Part shown: piece by piece, positions 37,197 to 48,200 of the stretch
How the letters are laid out: every line of letters starts with the position of its first letter
How positions within the stretch are numbered: the first letter of the stretch is position 1
Source of the DNA: Bacteroidetes bacterium UBA2234
Lineage (GTDB): Bacteria; Bacteroidota; Bacteroidia; NS11-12g; UBA955
DNA length: 55,007 bases
NCBI GenBank assembly: GCA_002347985.1
Contig: DDYM01000061.1
Location: 33,424 to 88,430, forward strand
Reading direction: 5' to 3'
Notes under the pieces: generated by a model
Told to the model about the DNA's origin: nothing
The model's database searches: none
Seen by the model: the letters and a program-made list of their open reading frames with translations, nothing else
Program-made: the position numbers and the translations under genes

Positions 37197-38519
37197 ATGA
37201 AAAGAAATTACTCTATTATCTCCATCATTGCCGTTGTAGTATTTGTTTTTGCTTGCGGAAAGCCCCAAGAAACAGAAAACAAAGTCATTCACAACGACAT
37301 TCTAACCACTTGCAATCTTGCCATTCAAAATGCTATCGTGGTTGATCACGTAGCGGCACCTGTTGGCTCTAGACGTTACGTTTATGCTTCCATTGCAGCT
37401 TACGAAGCCCTTGTACCCTTCTATGCCGAATATCAAAGCGCTGCGCCAATGATGAATGGTTTGAAAGCTGCTCCAGCACCTGATACATCAAAAAGATATT
37501 GTCTAGATTTGGTTGCTTTGGCTGCACATACATATGTTAGTCAAAAATTGGTATACAAAGAAGACAGCATTATCAACTTCAGAAAAAGGATGTTGGATGA
37601 ATACAAAGGACAAATGTCGACATCGATGTTTGAGTCCTCCATTTCCTACGGCGATTCGGTGGGAAATCATATTGTTAAGTGGTCAAAAAAAGACTCATTT
37701 GCCTACTACCGTGGCAGAGAGTTTTTCTTAACTCGTAATAAACCCGGATCATGGGAGCCAACACCACCAGATTTCATGGAAGCCATCGAACCCAACTGGG
37801 GGAAGATTAGGCCTGTTTTGGTGAAATCAGTTCGTGATTTTACTTGGGAAAAACCCGAGCCATTTTCAACAGATAAAAAGTCTAGATTTTATCAAATCAC
37901 AAAGGAAGTTTACGATACAGTAAATGCAAAAAATGAAGCTAACTTGCAAACAGCCTTGTATTGGGACGATAATCCAAATGCGTCTGTTCATTATGGACAT
38001 GCAACAATTAACGTATTAAAGGTGAGCCCAGCAGGACACTGGCTGTCGATGTTTTCAACCGTGGCTCGTCAGAAAAAATACAGTTTAATTGAAACGGCAG
38101 ATGGAATGATGCGTCTTTCATCGGCAATATTTGATGCATTCATAACATGTTGGTATGTAAAGTATCAAACCGATTATCTGCGGCCTATTTCAGCGATTCA
38201 TCAACTAATAGATTCAAGTTGGGTTGCACCGATTCAGACACCGGCTTTCCCCGAATACCCATCAGGACATAGCGTTGTTTCTAGTGCTGCAGCCACCGTA
38301 TTGACAGCACAGTTCGGAGAATATGAATTCACGGACAGTGCCGAGGCGGAATTTGGTTTAGGAGTACGTAGATTCAAGAATTTTAGAGAAGCAAGCAACC
38401 AAGCATGCGTTTCTAGACTGTACGGCGGCATTCACTTTGTTGATGCCATACACAATGGCAAATCCATAGGAAATGCAGTGGGTGAATATCACGTCACTCA
38501 CCTAAAAACGAAGAAATAA
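37197..38519 (+). CDS. Vanadium-dependent haloperoxidase/PAP2-superfamily lipoprotein
   Basis: A 440-residue protein with a lipobox (VFAC at about residue 20). All three parts of the vanadate/phosphate pocket are intact: KYQTDYLRP (K322, R329), YPSGHS (S356, G357, H358) and SRLYGGIHFVD (R407, H413, D416). These correspond to K353, R360, S402-G403-H404, R490 and H496 of Curvularia chloroperoxidase. The fold is shared by vanadium haloperoxidases and class A acid phosphatases, so the activity could be halide oxidation or phosphatase action. The length and KX6RP spacing suit the bacterial haloperoxidase-like branch. It converges on valS with a 4-nt gap. The linked VCBS/ASPIC gene upstream suggests a shared surface function. 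Confidence 0.9.
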   Translation: MKRNYSIISIIAVVVFVFACGKPQETENKVIHNDILTTCNLAIQNAIVVDHVAAPVGSRRYVYASIAAYEALVPFYAEYQSAAPMMNGLKAAPAPDTSKRYCLDLVALAAHTYVSQKLVYKEDSIINFRKRMLDEYKGQMSTSMFESSISYGDSVGNHIVKWSKKDSFAYYRGREFFLTRNKPGSWEPTPPDFMEAIEPNWGKIRPVLVKSVRDFTWEKPEPFSTDKKSRFYQITKEVYDTVNAKNEANLQTALYWDDNPNASVHYGHATINVLKVSPAGHWLSMFSTVARQKKYSLIETADGMMRLSSAIFDAFITCWYVKYQTDYLRPISAIHQLIDSSWVAPIQTPAFPEYPSGHSVVSSAAATVLTAQFGEYEFTDSAEAEFGLGVRRFKNFREASNQACVSRLYGGIHFVDAIHNGKSIGNAVGEYHVTHLKTKK

Positions 38520-38523
38520 CGAT

Positions 38524-41139
38524 TTAAAGTGATTCCAGTCGCTTTGTAATTAGAGAAATTTTCTCCTGCGCATCTGCAAGTTTCTTTTTCTCCATTTCTA
38601 CGATTTCCACTTTGGCATTGGTTACAAAACGCTCGTTATTGAGTTTTTTGAGAACTGACTCAGCAAATCCTTGATAATAGGCCAAATCTCTATTGAGCTC
38701 TTCCCTCTCCTTGATTGGATCAATCTCTTGCTGTAACTCGCACCAAACTTCATGGGTACCAACCAAAATTGGTTGACCGGTGATTTCACTTGCAGATGTT
38801 TTGATATTGATTTTAACGTTTGCCAGTTTTTCAATCAGACTTGCATTTTCTTCAATCACCGAAGTATTGGGAGCAATCCACAACTGAATACATTCTTTGG
38901 GAGATAATCCTTTGGCGTTTCGTAGATTTCTAATTTCAGAAACTAATAACAATGGTTCCATCGGAAAAATAGAATCAAGACTTCCCACCTTCGGATAATC
39001 ACTGATTACAAGAGGTTTCGCTGGATTCCCTTGGTGAATAGCATGATGAATTTCCTCAGAAATAAATGGCATGTATGGATGTAGAAGTGCCATGAGTTGT
39101 CCAAAAACCGCCTGGGTTTCATGCAGGGTTACCATAGATATGGGTTCACCAAACGGAGGTTTTACTGCTTCTAAGTATACGGCACAGAAATCATCCCAAA
39201 TCAATTTGTATAGATTCATCAGTGCATCAGACAATTTGAATTCCGCAAAGAACTTCTCATTCTCACTGATTACCTGTTGAATTCTACTATCGATAAAGAC
39301 CTTTGCCTGATTCGCCGCCTGAGTACTCGGTTGATCAATTGTATCCCAACCACTCATCAAACGGTAGGCATTCCATATTTTATTGCAGAAATTTCGTCCT
39401 TGCTCAATCTGAGATTCATCAAATAAAATATCGTTCCCGGCAGGTGCACATAGTAACAATCCCATTCGTACGGCATCAGCTCCATATTTTTCAATCAATT
39501 CCAATGCATCAGGACTATTGCCGAGACTTTTGCTCATTTTTCTCCGCTGTTTATCTCTGATTAGGCCGGTGAAATACACGTTTTTAAACGGCATTTTGCC
39601 TTCAAACTCATACCCTGCCATAATCATTCTAGCTACCCAGAAAAACAAGATGTCTGGACCAGTAACCAAGTCATTTGTAGGATAATAATAATCTAATTCG
39701 GCTTTGTTGGCTTCCTTTCCAATTCCATCAAAGACAGAAATTGGCCATAGCCATGAGCTAAACCATGTATCTAGAACATCGGGGTCTTGATTGATCTCAG
39801 ACGCGGTAACTTCAATACCTTTGGCCTTGAATAAATCAATTGCGGTTTCTACTGTTTTGGCAACAACAAAATCTCCTTTGCTGTTGTACCAAGCGGGAAT
39901 GCGATGCCCCCACCACAGTTGTCTTGAAATATTCCAATCCTTCACATTTTCCATCCAGTGACGATATGTGTTTTTCAATTTGGCAGGATAGAACTTTATA
40001 TCATCGTTCATTACAGATGAAAGCACTTCTGGGTTGTTTTTCATAAACAATTGCATGTCCATGAACCACTGGGTGCTTATTCTAGGCTCTACAACCGCAT
40101 CCGTCCGTTCGCTGTAGCCTACATTATGTGAATAGTTTTCTTGTTTGAAAAGCAGACCCTCTTCTTTGAGTCGCTTCACCCACATTTTACGGGCTACAAA
40201 ACGATCTTCACCTACAAACAACTCACCAGCCGCCGAAATTGTACCATCTGCATTCAGTGTGTCGATCACTGGTAAATTGTATTTTAAACCGATATTGTAA
40301 TCGTTGATATCATGTGCTGGCGTAACTTTTAGCACTCCTGTACCAAATTCAATATCAATATAATCATCAGAAATAATAGAAATCTCTCTGCCAATCAGAG
40401 GAACTATGACTTTCTTACCTACAAAATCTTTATATCTATCGTCGTTTGGATTCACGCAAACCGCCACGTCTCCTGCAATTGTCTCTGGCCTCGCTGTTGC
40501 AACCATGAGTTCACCATCAAAATCAACCCCTTTATAGATTACAGTGAATAATTGGTCTTGGGTATCTTTAAAAATTACTTCTTCATCACTCAGTGTTGTT
40601 TGGCCAGCTGGATCCCAATTCACCATTTTAGTCCCTCTGTAAATGAGTCCTTTGTTATACAAATCAATAAAAACATCAATTACTGCATCGTACAAAGAAG
40701 GCTCCATTGTGAATCTCGTCCGATCCCAATCACAGCTAGCTCCTAACTTTTTTAATTGATCCAGGATTATACCACCGTATTTGTCTTTCCAAGCGTAGGC
40801 GTGCGACAAAAAAGCATCACGCGTTAAACTTGACTTAGGTATACCCTGTTCCGCCAATAGTTTCACTACTTTGGCCTCGGTTGCAATACTGGCGTGATCC
40901 GTACCAGGAACCCAACAAGCATTAAACCCTTGCATTCTAGCACGTCTGACCAGAACATCTTGAATGGTATTGTTGAGCATATGACCCATATGCAAAATAC
41001 CCGTTACGTTTGGGGGAGGAATTACTACAGTATAAGCGGGTCTGTGGTCAGGAGTAGAGTGAAAAAACCTCTGCTCTAACCAATATTGATACCATTTGTC
41101 TTCTATGTCTGCGGGGTTGTATTTGGCGGAAATTTCCAT
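38524..41139 (-). CDS. valS: Valyl-tRNA synthetase
   Basis: An 871-residue class Ia synthetase that charges tRNA-Val and edits misactivated threonine. The nucleotide-binding HIGH motif is HMGH at residues 50-53 (PPPNVTGILHMGH). The KMSKS loop reads RRKMSKSLGNSPDAL in the middle third, and the editing CP1 domain lies between them. The last ~70 residues form the C-terminal coiled-coil arm (EREELNRDLAYYQGF, ending TKRLESL). The length is normal for bacterial ValS. A TAATTTTG box ends 5 nt before the ATG, implying a leaderless or nearly leaderless mRNA and no room for a T-box riboswitch. The act operon terminator lies just upstream. Confidence 0.98.
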   Translation of the reverse strand: MEISAKYNPADIEDKWYQYWLEQRFFHSTPDHRPAYTVVIPPPNVTGILHMGHMLNNTIQDVLVRRARMQGFNACWVPGTDHASIATEAKVVKLLAEQGIPKSSLTRDAFLSHAYAWKDKYGGIILDQLKKLGASCDWDRTRFTMEPSLYDAVIDVFIDLYNKGLIYRGTKMVNWDPAGQTTLSDEEVIFKDTQDQLFTVIYKGVDFDGELMVATARPETIAGDVAVCVNPNDDRYKDFVGKKVIVPLIGREISIISDDYIDIEFGTGVLKVTPAHDINDYNIGLKYNLPVIDTLNADGTISAAGELFVGEDRFVARKMWVKRLKEEGLLFKQENYSHNVGYSERTDAVVEPRISTQWFMDMQLFMKNNPEVLSSVMNDDIKFYPAKLKNTYRHWMENVKDWNISRQLWWGHRIPAWYNSKGDFVVAKTVETAIDLFKAKGIEVTASEINQDPDVLDTWFSSWLWPISVFDGIGKEANKAELDYYYPTNDLVTGPDILFFWVARMIMAGYEFEGKMPFKNVYFTGLIRDKQRRKMSKSLGNSPDALELIEKYGADAVRMGLLLCAPAGNDILFDESQIEQGRNFCNKIWNAYRLMSGWDTIDQPSTQAANQAKVFIDSRIQQVISENEKFFAEFKLSDALMNLYKLIWDDFCAVYLEAVKPPFGEPISMVTLHETQAVFGQLMALLHPYMPFISEEIHHAIHQGNPAKPLVISDYPKVGSLDSIFPMEPLLLVSEIRNLRNAKGLSPKECIQLWIAPNTSVIEENASLIEKLANVKINIKTSASEITGQPILVGTHEVWCELQQEIDPIKEREELNRDLAYYQGFAESVLKKLNNERFVTNAKVEIVEMEKKKLADAQEKISLITKRLESL

Positions 41140-41144
41140 TGTTT

Positions 41145-41152
41145 CAAAATTA
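41145..41152 (-). promoter_or_regulatory. -7 box of valS
   Basis: TAATTTTG on the - strand matches TAnnTTTG and ends 5 nt before the ATG at 41139. No -33 TTG is obvious. Confidence 0.55.
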
Positions 41153-41195
41153 CGATTTATGAACTTTATTTGATTGAGATATTATAAGGATGTAC

Positions 41196-41226
41196 AAGAA
41201 AAAGGCCACTCATTTGAGTGGCCTTT
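41196..41226 (-). terminator. Terminator of the alternative complex III operon
   Basis: A perfect 12-bp stem (41201-41212 and 41215-41226, AAAGGCCACTCA) is followed on the - strand by a U-rich TTTTTCTTG tract. It lies 20 nt after the actF stop and before the valS promoter. Confidence 0.88.
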
Positions 41227-41246
41227 CCATATAGTTTTGTTTATTA

Positions 41247-42662
41247 TTAAACGCCTACATCGTGGTGAACCGACTCTTCCAAGAATGGGTGATTGACGGC
41301 AATCAGACCACGCTTAGTAAGTGCAGTAAATACCCACCACATAAAGATACCACCAACCAACAACAACATTCCAATTTCCATGAATCCGAAGGTCATTCCA
41401 GTACCGAAAACACCTGGGGTAACCATCAACCATACGTCGTGGTAGTGACCAATAACCATAATGCTTCCAATGATGGCAAGTACATATCTGTTTCTCTTCG
41501 CTGAGCGCATCAACAATCCAAGGAAAGGAATGCAGAAACACATAAAGAAGTTACCCAAGAAATTTGGTTTGTAATCTTCAAAACGGATTTGATAGTAAGC
41601 CATTTCTTCAGGAATTTGAGCGTACCAAATCAACAAGTATTGAGACAACCACAAGTATGCCCAGAATACGGTAAAGGCAAACATAAACTTACCTAAATCG
41701 TGCATGTGCTCGTTGGTCACAATTCCTAAATAACCTTCTTTCTTCAAGTAAGCAACAATGAATGCCATGATCGTAATCATAGTCACCCAATGCGTAACGA
41801 AGTTGTAGAAACCAAATATAGTAGAATACCAGTGAGCGTCAACCGACATGATAATCAACCAAGCCACAACAGAAATTGTGAATCCAAACAACACCGCAAA
41901 ACCTGCGCTGAATTTGATACTTTTTCTGAAGAATGTAGCGTCACCTTTTGTTGCACTATCTTCAGCTACAGACAAACTACGCAACTTGCGCATCAATACG
42001 TACCAAATTACAACAAGTACAGTTGGGAAAATGAATAACATATTGGAATTCAAGAATCCTGATTTACCAACCAAGATGGCATCGTATCCTGGATCACCAG
42101 GTTTCAAACCCAAATGTTCGTAGTGTACCCAATGGTAAATTTCGTTTTTACCCATAAACAATGCCACCAATAAAATGACGAATGCTACGGGAATAAAAGT
42201 CATAATTGCTTCTGGCACCCTCTTAATTGCTGATGACCAACCTGCGTTTGCCAAATACTGAATAGCATACCACATAACAGCTGTCAACGAAATCATAAGG
42301 AAGAAGTATCCTACAATTAACATATTGGCCCAAATACGGGTAGATGCTGGTTTATCTAAATGATGAAAAACCACACGCTTTCCAAATTTTTCATTTGGAA
42401 CATTGCCGTGTTCTTCCTCATGAGCAGCAGCTGCTTGAGTGCCATGCTCTTCATTGTGTACAGATGCATCGTTGTGAGCTTCATGGCTTGCAACTGCAAC
42501 TGTTTGAGAATCATGACTATTTGAATGGTTGTCCATTGTTGCAATACCGATACCTGTCAGTATTAGACCTACAACCATAAGAATGATAGAGAATCTCTTT
42601 GCTTTTGGTGAAAAAACAAATTGTTCTTGTTTAACCTCAATTTGATGATGTCCGTGTCCCAT
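41247..42662 (-). CDS. actF: Alternative complex III subunit ActF (polytopic membrane subunit)
   Basis: A 471-residue membrane protein from the ATG at 42662 (MGHGHHQIEVKQEQF). The frame is open to 42716 but would overlap actE, and the extension is not hydrophobic or conserved. About ten helices are visible; this is the second NrfD-like quinol-interacting subunit after ActC. Between the first and second helices (about residues 48-105) is a His/Glu/Ala-rich segment with ten histidines, for example HNEEHGTQAAAAHEEEHG, which should face the periplasm. It is the last gene of actABCDEF, 10 nt after actE, and is followed by a terminator rather than by terminal oxidase genes. Confidence 0.92.
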   Translation of the reverse strand: MGHGHHQIEVKQEQFVFSPKAKRFSIILMVVGLILTGIGIATMDNHSNSHDSQTVAVASHEAHNDASVHNEEHGTQAAAAHEEEHGNVPNEKFGKRVVFHHLDKPASTRIWANMLIVGYFFLMISLTAVMWYAIQYLANAGWSSAIKRVPEAIMTFIPVAFVILLVALFMGKNEIYHWVHYEHLGLKPGDPGYDAILVGKSGFLNSNMLFIFPTVLVVIWYVLMRKLRSLSVAEDSATKGDATFFRKSIKFSAGFAVLFGFTISVVAWLIIMSVDAHWYSTIFGFYNFVTHWVTMITIMAFIVAYLKKEGYLGIVTNEHMHDLGKFMFAFTVFWAYLWLSQYLLIWYAQIPEEMAYYQIRFEDYKPNFLGNFFMCFCIPFLGLLMRSAKRNRYVLAIIGSIMVIGHYHDVWLMVTPGVFGTGMTFGFMEIGMLLLVGGIFMWWVFTALTKRGLIAVNHPFLEESVHHDVGV

Positions 42663-42672
42663 GCTTCTTCGC

Positions 42673-43302
42673 TTAGTTAGTTTTAGCCATTGTTGAGTCA
42701 GACGATACTGTCGCACTTGCGGTAGAAGTACCTTGTGAACTCAAGTATTTTACATATTTAATCACTTTCCAACGATCTTTTGGCGACAAAACAGAAGCAT
42801 GGCTTCCCATATTGTTCTTACCATAAGTCAACGTATGATAAATTTTACCTTCAGGCAAAGTTTTGATATATTCATCAGAGTAACCTTTCCAAGCGGGTTT
42901 CAAAGTTGTAACCTTTTTGAAAACTTCACCATCGTTATTGCCGGTGCTTCCATGACATGGGGTGCAATAGATGTTATACATATACTGACCTCTACCGTCT
43001 TCCAATGTGGCTTCGGCAGGTGCAGTAAGGTTTGCTGAAGCTTCGTAACCATCACCCGTGTTTTCGAGATTATATTTATAATCCAATTTTCCCACAGCAA
43101 CGGTTCCTGCAACAGGTTCTCTCATGTTCATACCATAAGGATTCACAAGATTGCTATCACCTTGGTTATATGCTTCATACCCTTTAGAATAGTACATATC
43201 CGGGGCGTATTCCCAGCCGGGGTTATTACCACGACTTACACAACCACTCATCAAAGCTGATGCAGCGATTGATCCGAACAAAATATATAGTTTGTTGTTC
43301 AT
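42673..43302 (-). CDS. actE: Alternative complex III subunit ActE (monohaem cytochrome c lipoprotein)
   Basis: A 209-residue protein with the lipobox LMSGC at about residue 21, so it is anchored by lipid to the periplasmic membrane face. One haem-binding motif, CTPCH at about residues 113-117 (YNIYCTPCHGSTGNNDG), has a likely distal methionine in NNMGSHASVL near 164. It relays electrons out of the complex toward cytochrome c or an oxidase. A Ser/Thr/Ala-rich C-terminal tail of about 20 residues follows the cytochrome domain. It starts 10 nt after actD. Confidence 0.95.
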   Translation of the reverse strand: MNNKLYILFGSIAASALMSGCVSRGNNPGWEYAPDMYYSKGYEAYNQGDSNLVNPYGMNMREPVAGTVAVGKLDYKYNLENTGDGYEASANLTAPAEATLEDGRGQYMYNIYCTPCHGSTGNNDGEVFKKVTTLKPAWKGYSDEYIKTLPEGKIYHTLTYGKNNMGSHASVLSPKDRWKVIKYVKYLSSQGTSTASATVSSDSTMAKTN

Positions 43303-43312
43303 CTTGATCTCA

Positions 43313-43879
43313 TTAAATTACAGTTTGTACACCATTCTCAAACTCACGCATTTCAACAGCTCCACCATTTTTCATGATTGAAAGTACAGATTTTTCATCC
43401 ATACCTGAAACGGTTTCAATAGCTACAATCATACGATCATCCGTTTGACGAATATCTAACATCTCATTTTTAATACCGTGAACGAGTCTATTTCTCCAAA
43501 AGAAGAAGAACGACATACCGAATGCGGTACAAAGTACTGTTCCTTCAAACATAACTGGAGCCCAGCTAGGAGTGAAACGAACTGGTTTGTTACCGATATT
43601 CATTGGCCAATCGTGCACGTACATGTACCAAATCATCGTTGTCATCAACGTCAATCCAGTGATTGCACAGAAAAAAGCTATTCTCGCCAATTTACTTCTA
43701 CGAGCACCAATGATACGATCCAATCCGTGAACAGGATATGGAGTGTAGATGTCGTGAATGTGAACGCCAGCATGCGCCAATTCAGAAGCAGCAGCAACCA
43801 ACTGATCTTCGTCTTCCCAAACGCCAATCAACATTTTGCTGCGATTGCGTAAGCTTAATTTTTTATCTAAAATTCCCAT
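43313..43879 (-). CDS. actD: Alternative complex III subunit ActD (DUF3341)
   Basis: A 188-residue membrane protein with two central helices (about residues 65-88 and 105-125) and a conserved N-terminal DUF3341 domain: LIGVWEDEDQLVAAASEL, then GVHIHDIYTPYPVHGLD. ActD is a structural subunit that packs against the NrfD-like subunits; it carries no cofactor. It lies between actC (24 nt upstream) and actE (10 nt downstream), as in other act clusters. Confidence 0.95.
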   Translation of the reverse strand: MGILDKKLSLRNRSKMLIGVWEDEDQLVAAASELAHAGVHIHDIYTPYPVHGLDRIIGARRSKLARIAFFCAITGLTLMTTMIWYMYVHDWPMNIGNKPVRFTPSWAPVMFEGTVLCTAFGMSFFFFWRNRLVHGIKNEMLDIRQTDDRMIVAIETVSGMDEKSVLSIMKNGGAVEMREFENGVQTVI

Positions 43880-43903
43880 GATGGTAATCTGTAAAGTTTA
43901 TAA

Positions 43904-45253
43904 TTATTCGCGGTTGCGAAGGATTGATTTCAATTCTGCCATGTTGATTACTGGCAAGAACTTAGCAAACAAGAAGAAGCAAGTAAAGAAGATACCAAAG
44001 GTTCCTAAGAACAAGCCAATTTCAGTCAATGAACCTGAGTACATAACCCAACTTGAAGGTAGATAGTCTCTATGCAATGAAGTAACAATAATTACAAAAC
44101 GCTCGAACCACATACCCACGTTCACTACGATACTCATGATGAAAATAAACCAAGGTGTAGTACGTGCCCATTTGAACCAAAATACCTGAGGTGCAATAAG
44201 GTTACAACTCATCATACTCCAATAAGCCCACCAGTATGGTCCAAAAGCTCTGTTAGTAAATGCATATTGTTCGTAAATGTTACCTGAATACCATGCAATA
44301 AAGAACTCCGTTAAATAAGCAATACCTACAATTGTACCCGTAACCATGATGATTCTTGTCATCGCGTCTAAGTGACCAATAGTAATGTAATTTTCGTAGT
44401 TCATCACTTTACGAGCAACAACCAACAAAGTAGCTACCATACCGAAACCAGAGAAAATCGCACCGGCCACGAAATATGGAGGGAAGATTGTTGTATGCCA
44501 ACCAGGTATAACTGATGTCGCGAAATCTGTTGATACAATTGTATGAACCGACAATACCAATGGAGTACTCAAACCTGCCAAAATCAAAGAAACCAATTCG
44601 TAACGAGCCCAAGTACGTGTAGAACCAGTCCATCCCATAGAGAAGAATCCGTACATGTTTTTGCCCAACTTAGATTTCACTTTGTCGCGAATTGTTGCGA
44701 TATCAGGAATCAAACCGATATACCAGAACAACAACGACACACTGAAATATGTAGAGATCGCAAATACGTCCCACAACAACGGAGAGTTAAAGTTTACCCA
44801 CAATGAACCAAATGCGTTTGGCAAAGGAAGAGCCCAGTAGCCAACCCATACACGACCCATGTGGAATACAGGGAACATCGCCGCACAAATAACCGCGAAG
44901 ATTGTCATTGCCTCCGCAGAACGGTTGATACTCATCCTCCATTTTTGACGGAAAAGCAACAATACCGCTGAGATCAAAGTTCCCGCGTGACCAATACCCA
45001 CCCAGAATACGAAGTTGGTAATGTCCCAACCCCACATAACTGATTTATTGATGTTCCAAACACCAATACCTGTGTATAGAGTGTATAACAAACTCACACC
45101 AAAAATACCCAAGAAGACAAGCGACAAAGTGAAGCCAATCTTCCATGCAGTTGATGGATTGTTTAAAATAGGTCTTGCAATGTCCCGCGTTACGTCAGAT
45201 GCCGATTTGTCGCCGGTTACAAGTCTGTCTCTTAAAATTGAATCATGTATCAT
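43904..45253 (-). CDS. actC: Alternative complex III subunit ActC (NrfD-like quinol oxidation subunit)
   Basis: A 449-residue membrane protein with about ten helices of the NrfD/PsrC family. Landmarks are [20 protein letters not shown] (near residues 74-93), [15 protein letters not shown] and the [17 protein letters not shown] helix. In the family a quinol is oxidised next to this subunit and its electrons pass to the Fe-S clusters of ActB. The gene is 20 nt after actB and 24 nt before actD. Confidence 0.96.
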   Translation of the reverse strand: MIHDSILRDRLVTGDKSASDVTRDIARPILNNPSTAWKIGFTLSLVFLGIFGVSLLYTLYTGIGVWNINKSVMWGWDITNFVFWVGIGHAGTLISAVLLLFRQKWRMSINRSAEAMTIFAVICAAMFPVFHMGRVWVGYWALPLPNAFGSLWVNFNSPLLWDVFAISTYFSVSLLFWYIGLIPDIATIRDKVKSKLGKNMYGFFSMGWTGSTRTWARYELVSLILAGLSTPLVLSVHTIVSTDFATSVIPGWHTTIFPPYFVAGAIFSGFGMVATLLVVARKVMNYENYITIGHLDAMTRIIMVTGTIVGIAYLTEFFIAWYSGNIYEQYAFTNRAFGPYWWAYWSMMSCNLIAPQVFWFKWARTTPWFIFIMSIVVNVGMWFERFVIIVTSLHRDYLPSSWVMYSGSLTEIGLFLGTFGIFFTCFFLFAKFLPVINMAELKSILRNRE

Positions 45254-45273
45254 TCGAATATTTTTTGGGTGAA

Positions 45274-48200
45274 TTAAATTGAATCGTTGTTACGAATTTT
45301 AGTCATGTACTTCACTGAAGACTGTACGTTAAGTTCTTCCAAAACGCTAAAGCCACGTTCGTTTTTGTACAATTTGCTCACTTCGCTTTCAGGATTATGT
45401 AAATCACCAAATACGATAGCATTGCTAGGACATGCACGTTGACAAGCAGTTTGAACTACAACCTCATTTGGAGATTTTCCTTCACGCTTCGCCTTCAACT
45501 TGCCCTCTTGTACTCTTTGTACGCAGAATGAACATTTTTCCATTACACCACGAGTTCTTACAGTTACATCAGGATTGATGACCATTTTACCCAATGGATT
45601 GTTAAAGTGGAAATCGAAATGATCATTGTCGTTATATCTAAACCAGTTGAAACGACGTACCTTGTAAGGACAGTTGTTTCCGCAATATTTAGTACCAATA
45701 CAACGGTTATATGTCATTTGGTTCAAACCTTCAGTGCTATGTGTAGTTGCCAATACTGGACAAACGGTTTCACAAGGTGCATTGGCACAGTGCTGACACA
45801 TCATAGGCTGGTGCAATACATTCACATTTTGCCAATGATCGTAATTCCCTGATGCATCTACTTTGGCAATTTCATCATCTTTTGTCATTGTACCCTCAGC
45901 AGAGTTGAAAGCATAATAACGATCGATACGAATCCAATGCATTTCACGACGCAAGCGAATCTCATCACGACCTACAACAGGAACGTTGTTTTCGATTGAG
46001 CAACTTACCACGCATGATCCACAACCCGTACAAGAGTTAAGATCGATAGCCATAGCCCACAAATGATTTGGAGCGCCATCTTTGCGATATTCGGCCTTTT
46101 CCCAAATCGTATAAATATGGGTTTCAGGCATGTCGTTTCCAGCCTTAGGATTCTTTTTGAAAGCTCCCAACGTTGATTCACGAACGATATCACGACCTTC
46201 AATGCTATGGTGTGTTTGGGTCTGAGCCAATTTGTAGTTTTCATCACCTTTGGTGATATCTACATTCTTTGCTACAAAGCTACGATTCCCAGTATTATTG
46301 GCGAATGCAAAAGCATTCACACCCACTGTATCGTATCCTTTTTCAACGCTACCCCCTACTTTACCTGCAGCGGTACGACCGTAACCCAATGCCAATGCAA
46401 CGGTTTCGTTGGCTTGACCTGGTTGGATCATTGCTGGCACGTTGTTGTAAGTAACATCGCCCACTTTAATATTTACAGTATCACCTTCAGCGATTTCTAA
46501 TTTCATCGCCAATGATTTAGGCAATGCTACATAGTTATCCCAACATACCTTACTTACTGGGTCAGGCATTTCTTGTAACCATGGGTTATTGCCATAAGCT
46601 CCGTCACGAACACCTACAGGTTGATAAAGAACCATATCGATGCCCGTTGCTTTTGAGTTCGAAGAAACAAAAGAAGCTAAGGCTTCAACATTTCCAACAT
46701 AAGAAACACCACCTTCAGAAATACCAGATGCCAATACTCCTTTTTCCAAAGCAGCATTGAAAGCATCGTCGGTCCCCAATGTGGCAGACCAGTTGTTTCT
46801 CATGAAATTGTAGAATGGAGAAGCTTGCAATTTCTGAGAGAAAATACCCTTAGACGCAAAAGGATCTTTTTCCATTGCGATATTGGCATTGGCCCATGTC
46901 AACAATGAAACCTGTGCTTGACGGGTATTAAATACATTAGAAATGGTAGGTTGAGTGAACTGATATAAACCTTTGCGAGGCTCTGCGTCATTCCAACTTT
47001 CCAAATAATGGTTGTCAGGGCAAACGTATTGACATACAGAAGCGGTTTCATCTTTGTTTGATGCAAATGAAATTGAAACTTTTGCCTTCTTAATAGCCTC
47101 AGCCCAATCCTTACTGTGGTTATAAACTGGGTTAACACCATAGAAAATCACGGCAGAAATAGAACCTGATTTCAAACCTGCCAATACTTCAGCAGTTTTA
47201 ACATCAGAACCTTGATATTGATTGCTATGATTTACCATATCGATGGTTGTACCATAACTACCCAATAACATATTGATTCCGTTTACGATTTGTTGGATTT
47301 CAGTGTTATTACTACCTGAAACTACCAATGCAGTTCCTTTAGCTTTCAACAAAGCATCGGCAGTTTTCTTGATCGAATTACCGGCCAATTCACCTTGTTG
47401 AGGAACTGGAATCTGGCGTGCACCAGAACCCATGGCGATGTAGTTGTATAAAGTTGCCACATACAATGCCTCTTGTGAAGCACGCATTGGGAAACGATGG
47501 TCAGCATTGGTTCCAGTCATACTCAATGAACTTTCGAACTGAATGTGCTTAGACATTCCGCCTTCGGCGTTGGGCTGACGGTTTTTAGTATATCCTTTAG
47601 AGAATTCTACTGGAGAGATCCAAGTGCCCAAGAAATCCGCACCGAAACTTACAATCACTTTGGCTACATCAAACTTATAAGTAGGCAATGCTCTTTTTCC
47701 GAAGTCTGCTGCGTTCGCATCCAAAATTCCAGCATAAGAAACAGCATCGTATGAAACATGCTCAGTTGTTGGATAAGCGCCTTTAAAAGCCTCAATAGCC
47801 TTTAACGTGCTAGGACTATGCAAACTACCCGATACCAATGCGATTTTTCCATTGGCAGCGACAACTGATTTTAATTTGGCTGAAATTTCGCTATCCAAAG
47901 CCGTCCAATCTGTTTGCTCAGAACCATTTGATAATGGGTTGGCTAAACGCTCATTATCGTATAACGATAAAATTGAAGCCTGTCCTACAGCGCAAGTACC
48001 ACCTTGAGAAATTGGAGAATCCACTGAACCATCCACTTTGATAGGACGACCTTCACGAACTTTCACTTCAATACCACAAGCAGTTGCACAAGCGCCACAC
48101 GTTGATCTGTAATAGTTGGCTACACCTGGAGTCACATCTTCAGGTTTTACCAAATAAGGTACAGCGTTACGAATAGGAGTTTTATAACAAGCAGCCAATG

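Noticed and set aside
41140..41200. T-box leader before valS
   Set aside because: The -7 box is 5 nt from the start codon; there is no leader.
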